64,000 bases of DNA from JAEXOD01 sp937930275 (GTDB lineage: Bacteria > Bacteroidota > Ignavibacteria > Ignavibacteriales > Melioribacteraceae). Numbering within the stretch: position 1 is the first letter of the stretch; each line of letters opens with the position of its first letter. The position numbers and the translations under genes are program-made. Under the pieces are notes generated by a model. That model searched no databases and was not told the origin of the DNA. It saw only the letters and a program-made list of their open reading frames with translations. Shown here in pieces: positions 34,585 to 43,276 of this stretch. The stretch is taken from contig DAIMZL010000001.1 in assembly GCA_036733965.1 (NCBI GenBank), positions 62,001 to 126,000 on the forward strand, in the 5' to 3' direction.

Positions 34585-36525
34585 ATGAAACAATATCAAT
34601 ATGATTTTGTAATAAACAAAATTTGTCGCGAACTTAATATAATTGGTTCGGAGAAAAATTTTGCTTTCGATGTTTTTATTAATCGTATTTCTGAAAACTT
34701 AAAGTATGAAGAGACGATTAAAATACCCAAAATCGGTTTTTTCCAATTAAAAAAAGGGAAAAATGATGATAAAGAAGCAACTGAACAAAATGACATATTG
34801 GTCTTTGTGCCGTTTAATTCACTTTCGGAATCAGAAGAATTTGCTTTTATAAATATTCCGATTAAGAAAAAAGAAAATGCCTTAAGTAGTTCAGTAGATG
34901 AGTATTTTTCATTATCGATAAATAAACCTATTTTATCGATTAATTCTTCAAATTTAGACAATAAAAGCTTTGGAAATTCACTTTTTGTACTGCAAAAAAA
35001 TCTTGAAGATACAATAAATGAATTAATAAAAACTTCAGATTTTTTAGACGGGCTTAATCTTTGGGAAGATTTTGTAACTAATGATAATGTCGATTTAGTT
35101 GAAGGTGATTTTACCACCGAAAATATTGAAGATACTATGATTGAAAAAAGTTTATTGCCGAGTTTGGACATTGACTTAGAAACTAAGGAAGAAAATAAAA
35201 CTGAATTTAATGATGTTTCCGACTGGACTAAAGATGTTTTGAGTATGGACTCCGAAGAATCGGAGCAAAAACATGACACTCCTTTTTTAGATGAAAATTT
35301 ATTCTCAGATGATTCGTTAGAAGCTGAAGAAAGTTTTGAAATTACGGAGGATAAAAAAGATATTCCGGAACAGAAGAATATAGACGATAATTTAGATGAA
35401 TTTGATTTTAAAGTTTCAGATGATTTGGAATTACCTGATCTTAGTAATAACTTTGATAAAGATATTTTTAATAGTTTTGATGATGTAAAAAGTAAATTTG
35501 AAGACGCAAAACAACCAGACATTGTTGAAAACATAGAGGAAAAAAAGTCTGATACAGATTGGACTAAAGAGCTTGAAGAAGAACTATTTAGTACTGATAT
35601 GCCGGATGAGCAAATTGATATTTCGGAAATAAAAGAATCGCTTGATTGGAAAGAACAAAACGAAGAAAAAACTTCTGAATTGGTAGATTTGACAGATGAA
35701 ATAGATATAAGTGACGAAAGCTCAACAGAAACCGACTTAATTGATATTGAAATTAATAAAAACAATCAAGATGAAAATTTAGATACTAATTCGGAAATTG
35801 GGGGCGAAAAAAAAGACGATTCGGATATTGATAATCTTTTTGAATCTTTAATTGATACAAAAGAAGATCAGCAAACAAAACCCAAGAAAAAACTTAATTT
35901 TAAAAAAATTGCAATATTATTGGGGGTAATATTTTTAATTTTGGCAATAGCTGGCGGTACATATTATTTTTTCTTTAATAAAACTAATAAACAAAGTAAA
36001 AAACTTGAAAAAGTAATGCAAAAGGAAAATAAAAATACCGAAGTTAAAAAAACAAATGAAATTATTAAAGAAGATCAAAAAATATTAAATAATGACTCGT
36101 TATCTGCTGAAGTAAAAACAGAAAAAAGTAAAACAGCGGGTGAAGAGAATATAAATACTACTAAAAAAACTGAAGATGGTAAACCAAAAGAAACTTTAAG
36201 TAAAAATGAGAGTATAAATAAAAAGTTGACTGAAAATACTGATCCGGTAAAAGTTATTAACGGAGATTTATACAAAACCGGAATAGAGGATAGGCAGATA
36301 GCGGAAAAAATATTTTTTGACGGAAAAAAGTTCAACGTTCAAACTTCCTCATGGAATTCAAAATCGCAAGCCGAATTAGCAGCAAAGCGATTGAGGGGAA
36401 GAGGAATTAATGCATTTATAGTAAAAGTTGATTTGAAATCATTAGGCATTTGGTATAGAATTAAAATATTTGATTTTAATTCTAAAACTGAAGCTGAAGC
36501 ATATATAAAGAAAAATAATTTATAA
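34585..36525 (+). CDS. HU-like N-terminal domain, single-pass membrane protein with C-terminal SPOR domain
   Basis: A 646-residue protein. Residues about 1-85 resemble an HU/CCDC81-type domain (FVINKICRELNIIG, IPKIGFFQLKKG). A long acidic, low-complexity region (about 95-430) is rich in Asp, Glu and Ser. A Lys-rich stretch leads to one membrane helix at about 440-465 (KIAILLGVIFLILAIAGG). A Lys-rich linker and a C-terminal SPOR domain (about 580-646; KFNVQTSSWNSKSQAELAAKRL, YRIKIFDF) follow. SPOR domains bind septal peptidoglycan lacking stem peptides. The N-terminus faces the cytoplasm, so the protein could link the nucleoid or cytosol to the dividing cell wall. It is co-transcribed with ExbB, ExbD and TonB. 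Confidence 0.85.
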   Translation: MKQYQYDFVINKICRELNIIGSEKNFAFDVFINRISENLKYEETIKIPKIGFFQLKKGKNDDKEATEQNDILVFVPFNSLSESEEFAFINIPIKKKENALSSSVDEYFSLSINKPILSINSSNLDNKSFGNSLFVLQKNLEDTINELIKTSDFLDGLNLWEDFVTNDNVDLVEGDFTTENIEDTMIEKSLLPSLDIDLETKEENKTEFNDVSDWTKDVLSMDSEESEQKHDTPFLDENLFSDDSLEAEESFEITEDKKDIPEQKNIDDNLDEFDFKVSDDLELPDLSNNFDKDIFNSFDDVKSKFEDAKQPDIVENIEEKKSDTDWTKELEEELFSTDMPDEQIDISEIKESLDWKEQNEEKTSELVDLTDEIDISDESSTETDLIDIEINKNNQDENLDTNSEIGGEKKDDSDIDNLFESLIDTKEDQQTKPKKKLNFKKIAILLGVIFLILAIAGGTYYFFFNKTNKQSKKLEKVMQKENKNTEVKKTNEIIKEDQKILNNDSLSAEVKTEKSKTAGEENINTTKKTEDGKPKETLSKNESINKKLTENTDPVKVINGDLYKTGIEDRQIAEKIFFDGKKFNVQTSSWNSKSQAELAAKRLRGRGINAFIVKVDLKSLGIWYRIKIFDFNSKTEAEAYIKKNNL

Positions 36526-36545
36526 TAATTTAAGTAAGGAATAAA

Positions 36546-37202
36546 ATGGATTTTTTCTCGATATTTTTGAAAGGCGGATTTATTATGTGGCCGATTTTAT
36601 TATGTTCGGTCATTGCTATTAAAATAATTGTTGAAAGATATATTGTAATTAACAAATCTAAAGCTAATATTCCGGCTTTTTTGGTTAAATTACGATCATT
36701 TTTAAAGAAAAGAGATATTCAAGGAGCAATTAATTTTTGTAATCAAGAAAAAAGTTCGGTAAGTAATATTGTTAAAAAAGGATTAAAGAAATTTTCTTTA
36801 GGAAACGAACGAGTTAAAGAAGCCATTGAAAGTGCGGGTAAGCAGGAAATTGTTAAACTTGAAAAAGGACTATCACTTTTGGCAACAATTAGCGGTGCAG
36901 CTCCTTTGTTGGGATTTTTAGGTACGGTTACAGGTATGATTGCTGCTTTTAGAAAAATTGAAGATTTACACGGTTCAACTAATCCGAGTGATTTAGCAGG
37001 CGGTATTTGGGAAGCCTTATTGACAACTGCATTTGGATTGATTGTCGGAATTATTGCAACAACATTTTATAATACAATTGTAGAAAGAGTTAATAGTTTA
37101 GTTTTAGATTTGGAAGTTGTAAGCAACGATATTATAGATATTTTGGAAGAAATGGCAAAAAATAAAAATATCGATTTTGATGAATTGGAATCTGAAAATT
37201 AA
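36546..37202 (+). CDS. exbB: ExbB/TolQ-type proton channel protein
   Basis: A 218-residue MotA/TolQ/ExbB family membrane protein with three helices: an N-terminal one (IMWPILLCSVIAIKII), a second at GAAPLLGFLGTVTGMIAAF and a third near LLTTAFGLIVGIIATTFY. These carry the family's signature glycines and threonines. It powers TonB- or TolA-like proteins with the proton motive force. It is followed 10 bases on by its partner. Confidence 0.93.
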   Translation: MDFFSIFLKGGFIMWPILLCSVIAIKIIVERYIVINKSKANIPAFLVKLRSFLKKRDIQGAINFCNQEKSSVSNIVKKGLKKFSLGNERVKEAIESAGKQEIVKLEKGLSLLATISGAAPLLGFLGTVTGMIAAFRKIEDLHGSTNPSDLAGGIWEALLTTAFGLIVGIIATTFYNTIVERVNSLVLDLEVVSNDIIDILEEMAKNKNIDFDELESEN

Positions 37203-37211
37203 GAGGTTAAA

Positions 37212-37616
37212 ATGAAATTAACAACTTCAAATAAACCGTTGAACGGGTTTTCATATTCGTCATTAACTGATATTGTGATGTTATTACTTATATTTTTCTT
37301 GTTGACATCTCAGTTTGTTATACAAACCGGTGTAAAAGTAAAACTTCCGGGTTCTAAAAACAATGAACAATCTATCGCATCTCCTTTAGTAGTTACAATA
37401 ACGGAAAAAAAACAAGTATATTTTGGTAACGATGTAACAAGTTTGGAACTATTACCTGCTAAGCTTAGTGCCGCTAAAAGTGACGTTCAAGATAATAATT
37501 TAATTATTAAAGCTGATAAAACGGTTAATATTGAAACGGTAATAAAGGTTATTGATTTAGCTAAAGGTGTGGGTATAGATAAATTTACAATAGAAACCGA
37601 AAAAGAATCGTTTTAA
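37212..37616 (+). CDS. exbD: ExbD/TolR-type biopolymer transport protein
   Basis: A 134-residue protein with a cytoplasmic N-terminus, one membrane helix (about residues 18-38, SLTDIVMLLLIFFLLTSQF, including the key membrane Asp) and a periplasmic domain with VTITEKKQVYF and LIIKADKTVNIETVIKVID. This is the ExbD/TolR pattern. It lies between exbB and tonB. Confidence 0.93.
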   Translation: MKLTTSNKPLNGFSYSSLTDIVMLLLIFFLLTSQFVIQTGVKVKLPGSKNNEQSIASPLVVTITEKKQVYFGNDVTSLELLPAKLSAAKSDVQDNNLIIKADKTVNIETVIKVIDLAKGVGIDKFTIETEKESF

Positions 37617-37618
37617 TT

Positions 37619-38254
37619 ATGAAAATAACACTTGAAACTAAAGGTTATTTATTTTCGATAACTTTTCATATCTTGATTTTTATATTGCTATATTTTCTAA
37701 AAGTTAGTTCGCCCGAATTAGAAGAAGAATATATAACCTTAGGTTTTGGTTCTTCGGGGTATGGCGGAATAAATTCTATTACGGCAGAAAGAAAAGTTGA
37801 AAGTCAACCCGAAACTGAAGAACAAGTTGAAATACCAAAGGTTAAAAATACTGATGAAGAGAATAAAATAGCTACAAAAACCAATGATAAAAAAGAGACA
37901 AAACCAAAATCATTGGTTCAAGATTTTTCGAATTCTAATGAAAATGAATCCGGAATGGGGGAAGGGGGAGATGGATTTTCGATTGATTTCGGCGGTAGAG
38001 GAAAGAGAAAAATATATCATCATCCGCTTCCTGATTACCCCGCAGGCGTTGCTAAAGAGATTGATATTAGGTTAAGATTTACCATATTACCGGACGGAAC
38101 CGTATCGCAAATTATTCCAGTAATAAAAGCAGATAGCAGATTAGAAACTGCAGCCATTAATTCCTTAAGTCAATGGCGCTTTGAACCGCTCCCTAAACAT
38201 GCAAAACAGGTTTCGCAAACTGTTGTAATTACTTTTCCTTACCGACTTCGATAA
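37619..38254 (+). CDS. tonB: TonB-family energy transducer
   Basis: A 211-residue protein with an N-terminal membrane anchor (about 10-29), a charged Lys/Glu-rich spacer, a Gly-rich segment (EGGDGFSIDFGG) and a C-terminal TonB domain (about 135-211: YPAGVAKEIDIRLRFTILPDGTV, INSLSQWRFEPLP). It spans the periplasm to outer-membrane receptors. It closes the operon; its stop overlaps a convergent gene by 26 bases. The spacer is less Pro-rich than in proteobacterial TonB. Confidence 0.9.
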   Translation: MKITLETKGYLFSITFHILIFILLYFLKVSSPELEEEYITLGFGSSGYGGINSITAERKVESQPETEEQVEIPKVKNTDEENKIATKTNDKKETKPKSLVQDFSNSNENESGMGEGGDGFSIDFGGRGKRKIYHHPLPDYPAGVAKEIDIRLRFTILPDGTVSQIIPVIKADSRLETAAINSLSQWRFEPLPKHAKQVSQTVVITFPYRLR

Positions 38255-38525
38255 AATCTTTTCCAAAATACATTTTATAAAAAAAGTATTCACCAATTGT
38301 AAGTAGGGTTAAGGAAAGTGTATCTCTGTCAAAATAGACACCAAATCCTTTTGTATCTATTACAAGCTTTGTAACAAATGTTGCTAAAGACCAGCCAATA
38401 GCAAAAAGAATAATTATTAATATACTATTTGTAAAAGCTGAAGAAATGGATTCGTTTTGCCATTTTTTAGAAAAAATAATTAGTATGAAAAGAAAATGTA
38501 GAAAAAATATAAAACCGGCTATCAT
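38229..38525 (-). CDS. Small membrane protein, unknown
   Basis: A 98-residue hydrophobic protein with about three membrane helices (for example IAGFIFFLHFLFILIIF and SILIIILFAIGWSLATF). I do not recognise a family. It starts within the stop of the gene upstream on the minus strand (ATGA overlap) and overlaps tonB at its 3' end. It belongs to the NHL/DUF2085 cluster and probably co-functions with the next membrane protein. Confidence 0.6.
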   Translation of the reverse strand: MIAGFIFFLHFLFILIIFSKKWQNESISSAFTNSILIIILFAIGWSLATFVTKLVIDTKGFGVYFDRDTLSLTLLTIGEYFFYKMYFGKDFIEVGKEK

Positions 38526-39031
38526 AGATCGTAGTTCTTCTTTTTATTTAAAATTTGCATTGATATAGCACCACCTATAAACCCGAAAATTATATTAATA
38601 AACAAATTATTGAAAAATATTGAAATTGTATAAAAGAAAGAAAATCCGTATGTTTTAATTTCTTTTGCAATATTTGACATTATATTTACCAATTCCTGTT
38701 TTATCTTGGGGTCAATAGGCATTCCGCTAAACATTTTATTCAATTCCGGTAAAGCATAAACAATGTCATTGTTTTTTGTTATAAGAGTAATAATTATTTC
38801 AAACGTAGTTGCAAAAATAGCGGCAAATAAACCGGTTAGAATTCCAAATCCGGCACCCTTTTTAAATGTTATATAGTCATTACTTTTATTAGCTTTTCTA
38901 TCCAACAAAAGAGAGAAGTAGGCTGCAGCTGGAATTACTAAACAACACGCAAATCCTTTTAATAAAGGTACAATTTGTAAAACGCCGGCAGCAAAACCAA
39001 CAATAAAAGGGGAAATTAATTTTTTATTCAT
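38522..39031 (-). CDS. Multi-pass membrane protein, unknown
   Basis: A 169-residue membrane protein with about four helices and Gly-rich faces (IVGFAAGVLQIVPLL, GAGFGILTGLFAAIF, IFGFIGGAISM). The Gly-rich helices recall DUF4199-type proteins, but I do not make that assignment. Its start overlaps the DUF2085 gene by eight bases, so translation is coupled. Confidence 0.6.
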   Translation of the reverse strand: MNKKLISPFIVGFAAGVLQIVPLLKGFACCLVIPAAAYFSLLLDRKANKSNDYITFKKGAGFGILTGLFAAIFATTFEIIITLITKNNDIVYALPELNKMFSGMPIDPKIKQELVNIMSNIAKEIKTYGFSFFYTISIFFNNLFINIIFGFIGGAISMQILNKKKNYDL

Positions 39032-39506
39032 TTAAAGTACTATTTTCGGAAATTTGTTCAAAAATGCTTTTGTAAAGATATAAAAAACTTATGAAACCTA
39101 AAAGCATTCCTGTTAAAAATGCTATATAAAAATTATAGCTGTATAAATATATTTTAACACTTAGTACATCTATTATAATAAAACATAAGGCAGCAAAAAA
39201 ATAAATTCGTCTATTTTTTAAATACAAATTTCTATTAAAAAAAGTAACAATGCTTGCAAAAAATGCACCCCAATATAAACCTAAACATCTAAAGCAAACG
39301 AAAGTTGAATTTCCGCAGCAAGAATATACTTTACTATTTTCCTGATGGCAAACCAGCGAAAACATTTTTTTTAGAAACGGATTTAATATTGATAAAAAGG
39401 GTAAATAAACCGAAAGAAAACTAAAATAAATTAAAACCAACCATATAGAAATTAATATGAATAAAATAAGATTCAAATATTTCGTTTTATCTGTTTTGTT
39501 ATTCAT
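39024..39506 (-). CDS. DUF2085 family membrane protein
   Basis: A 160-residue membrane protein with four helices and the cysteine pattern of DUF2085: FSLVCHQ near residue 49, then CCGNSTFVCFRCLGLYWG. Conserved cysteines and histidine may bind metal or heme, but no function is established for the family. I start at ATG 39506 rather than the TTG six bases earlier. It overlaps the NHL-protein gene. Confidence 0.78.
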   Translation of the reverse strand: MNNKTDKTKYLNLILFILISIWLVLIYFSFLSVYLPFLSILNPFLKKMFSLVCHQENSKVYSCCGNSTFVCFRCLGLYWGAFFASIVTFFNRNLYLKNRRIYFFAALCFIIIDVLSVKIYLYSYNFYIAFLTGMLLGFISFLYLYKSIFEQISENSTLNE

Positions 39507-40326
39507 ATACAAGTATATTTTCGTCTGTAAGAATATATAATTTTATTCCCGTATAAATTGCTTCAATAATTTTGTTTTCAAGCTTTATGTTGTGTTTAAC
39601 AAATCCCGAATTTAAGTCTGATAAATTCAAAGTATATACATCCGTATTATTGCTAATCGTTAAAATTGTATTATAAATTTTTATTTTTGCAGAAGTCAAA
39701 GGAATATCTATTTTAACAAGCCCTGTCCCGAATTGGTCAAAAACAAAAATCTTGGAACCGTTAATTATAAATAGTTTTCCGTCAGGAGATAATGCAAATT
39801 TATTAGGAGCGCTAAGGTAAAAATTTCCGGAATCATAGCTTCCTATTTGTTGAGTAAAATCTCCTCTTAAATTATATTTTAATATACGTTGATTATAAGA
39901 ATCGAGGATAAAAAAGTCGCTTTGGTTATTAATACCAAAACAAGTCGGTTGTTTATAATCCGCATCTTGGTTATCAGAGTCGTTTGTTTTAAGAATAGAA
40001 ACAAAATTTAAATTTCTATCTAACACAACAATTCTATCATTGTTTTTATCGCATATATATGTATTAAGTTCATTAGAAAATACATCTTCGGGTGAATCAA
40101 ATAAACCGGGTTGCCAACCGTATCCGCCGATTTCCTTATTTACATTTCCTAATGAATCAACTTTATAGATTTCGTTTGATAATTTATCAGCTACAATAAA
40201 ATACCCTGAAGCTAAATAACTAAAAGATGAAGCTTCACCAAAGTCTCCGATAAAATTTATGCATTCCTTTTCCTGCGCATAAATTAATGCACTTAACATA
40301 AAAATAACAACAATAATTTTTTGCAT
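39499..40326 (-). CDS. Exported NHL-repeat beta-propeller protein
   Basis: A 275-residue protein with a signal peptide ending in IYAQ and six NHL-like blades (FIVADKLSNEIYKVD, TYICDKNNDRIVVLD, FILDSYNQRILKYN, KLFIINGSKIFVFDQ). NHL propellers usually act as binding scaffolds. It heads the four-gene minus-strand cluster, so it may present a ligand to the following membrane proteins. Confidence 0.78.
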   Translation of the reverse strand: MQKIIVVIFMLSALIYAQEKECINFIGDFGEASSFSYLASGYFIVADKLSNEIYKVDSLGNVNKEIGGYGWQPGLFDSPEDVFSNELNTYICDKNNDRIVVLDRNLNFVSILKTNDSDNQDADYKQPTCFGINNQSDFFILDSYNQRILKYNLRGDFTQQIGSYDSGNFYLSAPNKFALSPDGKLFIINGSKIFVFDQFGTGLVKIDIPLTSAKIKIYNTILTISNNTDVYTLNLSDLNSGFVKHNIKLENKIIEAIYTGIKLYILTDENILVYE

Positions 40327-40410
40327 ATATTTTCTATCAATTTTATTTGTAATATAATAAAAATATTGATTTATTTATAATATAATGTTATTTTTATAAT
40401 CTTAAAAAAT

Positions 40411-40483
40411 TGCCCTGTGGTGTAATTGGCAACACATCTGACTCTGGATCAGAAATGTCTAGGTTCGAACCCTAGCAGGGCAG
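40411..40483 (+). tRNA. tRNA-Gln(CTG)
   Basis: A 73-base cloverleaf. Acceptor TGCCCTG pairs with CAGGGCA, D-arm GTGT/ACAC, anticodon stem TCTGA/TCAGA with loop CTCTGGA (anticodon CTG, codon CAG), T-arm with GGTTCGAACC, discriminator G. The U1-A72 pair is the usual feature of tRNA-Gln. TATAAT at 40395-40400 could be its -10 box. The cognate synthetase gene glnS is at 47524. Confidence 0.95.
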
Positions 40484-40484
40484 C

Positions 40485-40517
40485 AAAAAAAGCGAGTCTT
40501 TAACTCGCTTTTTTTTA
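40485..40517. terminator. Bidirectional terminator
   Basis: AAAAAAAGCGAGT (40485-40497) pairs with ACTCGCTTTTTTT (40503-40515). It ends tRNA-Gln on the plus strand, and its T run contains the stop codon of the convergent U32 gene. Confidence 0.85.
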
Positions 40518-42329
40518 TTCTTTTGATGGTTTAATTTTCATCATGCAATTTTCACAATCAAATTCAAGTAAAAATGCATTATTATTTCCTTTAAGATATA
40601 GATTACCTTTATAATCTGTTTTAGGGTTTAGTAAACATTTGTCTATTTCATATCTTAAACAATATTTTGTAGTCATTAAATCAATGTCCGATATATCTTG
40701 TTGTTCTTCAAATCCCGGTTCAATTTTATCTACACCGTGTTCTAAATAAAATTGCTTTGATTTAGAATTTATAACATTTCCTTTATAGTTAATAGTGTTT
40801 TCAAAGTAAGAAATGTCAGATTTTATATAATTTGATTTTGTAGATTTGTAAGACTCAATTCTTTTGTGGTAAAGAGAATCGGTTAGAATGTTTCTTATAT
40901 TGTTTAACTCCGAAATTTTTATTAGCGGTATTTCATTCAGATATAATTTTACTTCTGTAATAAAAAATACGGAGTTACCGGTTTTTATTAATTGTGTTTT
41001 AATAATTTCTGATTGCTTTTCGCTATTTAAAGCTCTTTCTATTGTGAAAGGAACAGATAATGAAAAATCAATTAAATCTTCGTCAATTATTGTAAAAATA
41101 ATATCCTTTTCTAAATACTCAACCTTAATAATTGCGTTTATTTTTCGTTTTATCGGAATCTTGCTAATAATATCATTAAAAGCCTTATCAAAATTTCTAA
41201 AAATTGTTGTACCTTCTTGAATAATTAAAGGTCTATCAAGATAAACGGTATTACCTTCAATTCTATTTGCCCTTATCCCTTGCAATTGATTTTCAACAAA
41301 ATAACAGAGACCGTCTCCGTTACAAAGTTTTATCTTTGTTCCTAAATCAAACTTTCCTTTACTACTCTTTATAACTCTGCCGATTTCTTCTCCAACAAAT
41401 TTTGGGGTAAGAAATGATGATATTTTGTTTTTTTTAGAAGCAATAAAATAATTTGTAAATCCTCTATTAAAAGTTTTACTTAGATTGGGTACAAACTTTG
41501 ATGATATGTAACCTGATGATGCTCTTTCAAACTTTTTTTCGATTTGTAATTCATCTAATTTCTTTCTGAAGTATGAAACAACGTTTACCACATAATCAAT
41601 ATCTTTTAACCGACCTTCGATTTTAAATGATGTTATTCCGCTTTCAATTAAAACCGGAAGATAGTTTTCCAAATTTAAATCTCTAATTGATAGTAAATGC
41701 TTATCTTTTATTAAAATATTATTGTTTTGGTCGTACAAGGAATAAATATTTCTACAAGGTTGAGCGCAATCACCTCTGTTAGCACTTCTGTTACCTATGT
41801 ATCTACTCATGTAACATTGACCGCTTAAACTTACGCATAATGCTCCAAAAATGAAAGTTTCGAGGTCAATAGTAGTATGTTTACGGATTTCCTGAATCTG
41901 TTTAATATTTAATTCACGAGCTAATATTATTCTATCAATTCCTAAACTATCAAAAAATTTTATTCTATCAATACTATAGTTATTTGTTTGAGTGGATGCG
42001 AATAATTTGATGGGGGGAAGGTTCATTTCAAGAATAGACATATCTTGAAAAATAATGGCATCGGCACCTATTTTATAAAGCTTATATATTAGTTTTTCTA
42101 CATCTTTTAATTCATCATCAAAAAATAGTGTGTTAACCGTAACATAAACAGATGACTTAAATAAATGTGCATAATTAATAAGTTTTTCAATATCTTGAAT
42201 GGTGTTAGAAGCAGATTTGCGAGCTCCAAAATTTGATGCACCGATATAAACTGCGTCAGCTCCGCTATTAATGGCAGCTATGCCAAATTCCAAATTTTTT
42301 GCCGGGGCTAATAATTCAATTTTGTTCAT
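40515..42329 (-). CDS. U32 peptidase-family protein (RlhA/TrhP-type)
   Basis: A 604-residue protein with the U32 core in the first 330 residues: LLAPAKNLEFGIAAINSGADAVYIGA at the N-terminus, FASTQTNNYS, and the cysteine cluster GQCYMSRYIGNRSANRGDCAQPCR near 170-195. The length and the C-terminal extra domain fit the long form (RlhA-like). E. coli members TrhP and RlhA hydroxylate tRNA or 23S rRNA, so this is probably an RNA-hydroxylation factor with an Fe-S or prephenate-dependent step rather than a peptidase. Substrate is not determined. Confidence 0.85.
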   Translation of the reverse strand: MNKIELLAPAKNLEFGIAAINSGADAVYIGASNFGARKSASNTIQDIEKLINYAHLFKSSVYVTVNTLFFDDELKDVEKLIYKLYKIGADAIIFQDMSILEMNLPPIKLFASTQTNNYSIDRIKFFDSLGIDRIILARELNIKQIQEIRKHTTIDLETFIFGALCVSLSGQCYMSRYIGNRSANRGDCAQPCRNIYSLYDQNNNILIKDKHLLSIRDLNLENYLPVLIESGITSFKIEGRLKDIDYVVNVVSYFRKKLDELQIEKKFERASSGYISSKFVPNLSKTFNRGFTNYFIASKKNKISSFLTPKFVGEEIGRVIKSSKGKFDLGTKIKLCNGDGLCYFVENQLQGIRANRIEGNTVYLDRPLIIQEGTTIFRNFDKAFNDIISKIPIKRKINAIIKVEYLEKDIIFTIIDEDLIDFSLSVPFTIERALNSEKQSEIIKTQLIKTGNSVFFITEVKLYLNEIPLIKISELNNIRNILTDSLYHKRIESYKSTKSNYIKSDISYFENTINYKGNVINSKSKQFYLEHGVDKIEPGFEEQQDISDIDLMTTKYCLRYEIDKCLLNPKTDYKGNLYLKGNNNAFLLEFDCENCMMKIKPSKE

Positions 42330-42438
42330 GTTGTAAAAATAAGTATTTATTAAAATACAAAAAAAAGAAATAAAACTAAAATTAATATTGCTTTAAGACA
42401 AAAAGTTTAGTAAATTTAAATTCTAAAAATTATGATTT

Positions 42439-42524
42439 GCCGAAGTGGCGGAATTGGTAGACGCGCTGGACTCAAAATCCAGTTTGGCTCAAACCAAGTG
42501 CCGGTTCGAGTCCGGCCTTCGGTA
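42439..42524 (+). tRNA. tRNA-Leu(CAA)
   Basis: An 86-base class II tRNA: acceptor GCCGAAG with CTTCGGT (one G-U pair), anticodon stem CTGGA/TCCAG with loop CTCAAAA (anticodon CAA, codon TTG), a long variable arm, T-arm with GGTTCGAGTCC and discriminator A. It reads the frequent Leu codon TTG. Confidence 0.95.
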
Positions 42525-42526
42525 CT

Positions 42527-42555
42527 AAACTCTGAATAACTATTCAGAGTTTTTT
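42527..42555 (+). terminator. Terminator after tRNA-Leu(CAA)
   Basis: AAACTCTGAATA (42527-42538) and TATTCAGAGTTT (42541-42552) form a strong stem followed by T-rich sequence, just after the tRNA end. Confidence 0.85.
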
Positions 42556-42656
42556 ATTTTAAAGTTCAAAATTCATTATGTAAAAATATTTCCCTTTTTT
42601 TATTTAAAAAATTGAAATAATTTGCAAATATAAATAAAGAATTCCCCCTAAAATAT

Positions 42657-42704
42657 AAATAGGCTGTTGAATTACTATTTTTTTTAGTTGTCAGCAGCCT
42701 ATTT
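42657..42704 (-). terminator. Candidate terminator of dps
   Basis: A 14-bp stem (42657-42670 with 42691-42704; one wobble) encloses a 20-base loop, then a T-rich run on the minus strand. It begins about 16 bases past the dps stop. Confidence 0.65.
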
Positions 42705-42719
42705 TTATAGATAAAAAAG

Positions 42720-43157
42720 TTATTTAACGGTTGATTTCATCATCCATACATGTTTTTCATATTTTTCAAGAATGCTTACTAACATACCTTCGCTAACTAT
42801 ATCTGTTTTGTTTTCAATGATGCTTTCAATCTTCAATTTTAAATATTCATAATCTGCTATTATATCCTTAACCATTTGGGTATCTTCAATAGGATACTGA
42901 TTAGATTCTTTTACTTTACTAAGTGCTAAAAATTCTTGTAGCGAACCGGGAGCTACATAACCTAATACTTTAATTCTTTCGGCTATTTCATCAATTTCTT
43001 CTGCCAATTCAGTATATAGTTGCTCAAAAAGACTATGTAAACGATAAAAATTTATCCCGTTCACATTCCAATGGTAGTTAAGTAATTTTGTATATATTAC
43101 AAATTGATCTGCTAATAATTCTTTCAAGCTTTCTACTGATTTTAAGTTCTCTTTCAT
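42720..43157 (-). CDS. dps: Dps-family ferritin-like protein
   Basis: A 145-residue Dps (miniferritin). The ferroxidase-site motif NYHWNVNG...FYRLHSLFEQLYTEL then IDEIAERIKVLG is intact, with the His and Asp/Glu ligands of the inter-subunit site. Such 12-mers oxidise and store Fe(II) with peroxide and can protect DNA, though the N-terminus here is short and only modestly basic. It is read from a candidate sigma-54 promoter and diverges from a sigma-54 activator gene. An AGGAGA site precedes the ATG. Confidence 0.92.
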   Translation of the reverse strand: MKENLKSVESLKELLADQFVIYTKLLNYHWNVNGINFYRLHSLFEQLYTELAEEIDEIAERIKVLGYVAPGSLQEFLALSKVKESNQYPIEDTQMVKDIIADYEYLKLKIESIIENKTDIVSEGMLVSILEKYEKHVWMMKSTVK

Positions 43158-43197
43158 CTTTATATCTCCTATTTGTTTTGTTTTTTTTATATATTAG

Positions 43198-43213
43198 AAC
43201 AAATTGTGTGCCA
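43198..43213 (-). promoter_or_regulatory. Candidate sigma-54 promoter of dps
   Basis: The minus strand reads TGGCAC, five bases, TTGTT at 43213 to 43198. The -24 GG element is perfect and the spacing to the -12 TTG is exact; only the C of TTGC is T. Transcription would start near 43187, about 30 bases before the dps ATG. The neighbouring gene encodes a sigma-54 activator. Confidence 0.6.
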
Positions 43214-43276
43214 TAGTAAAAATCAGTTAAATAAATGTAAAAATTATGAATTTTGCTAATTCTTTTTGATATATAC

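Noticed and set aside
34596..35765. 389-codon minus-strand frame
   Set aside because: Ser-rich mirror of the acidic region of the HU/SPOR gene; it arises from codon bias of the real gene.
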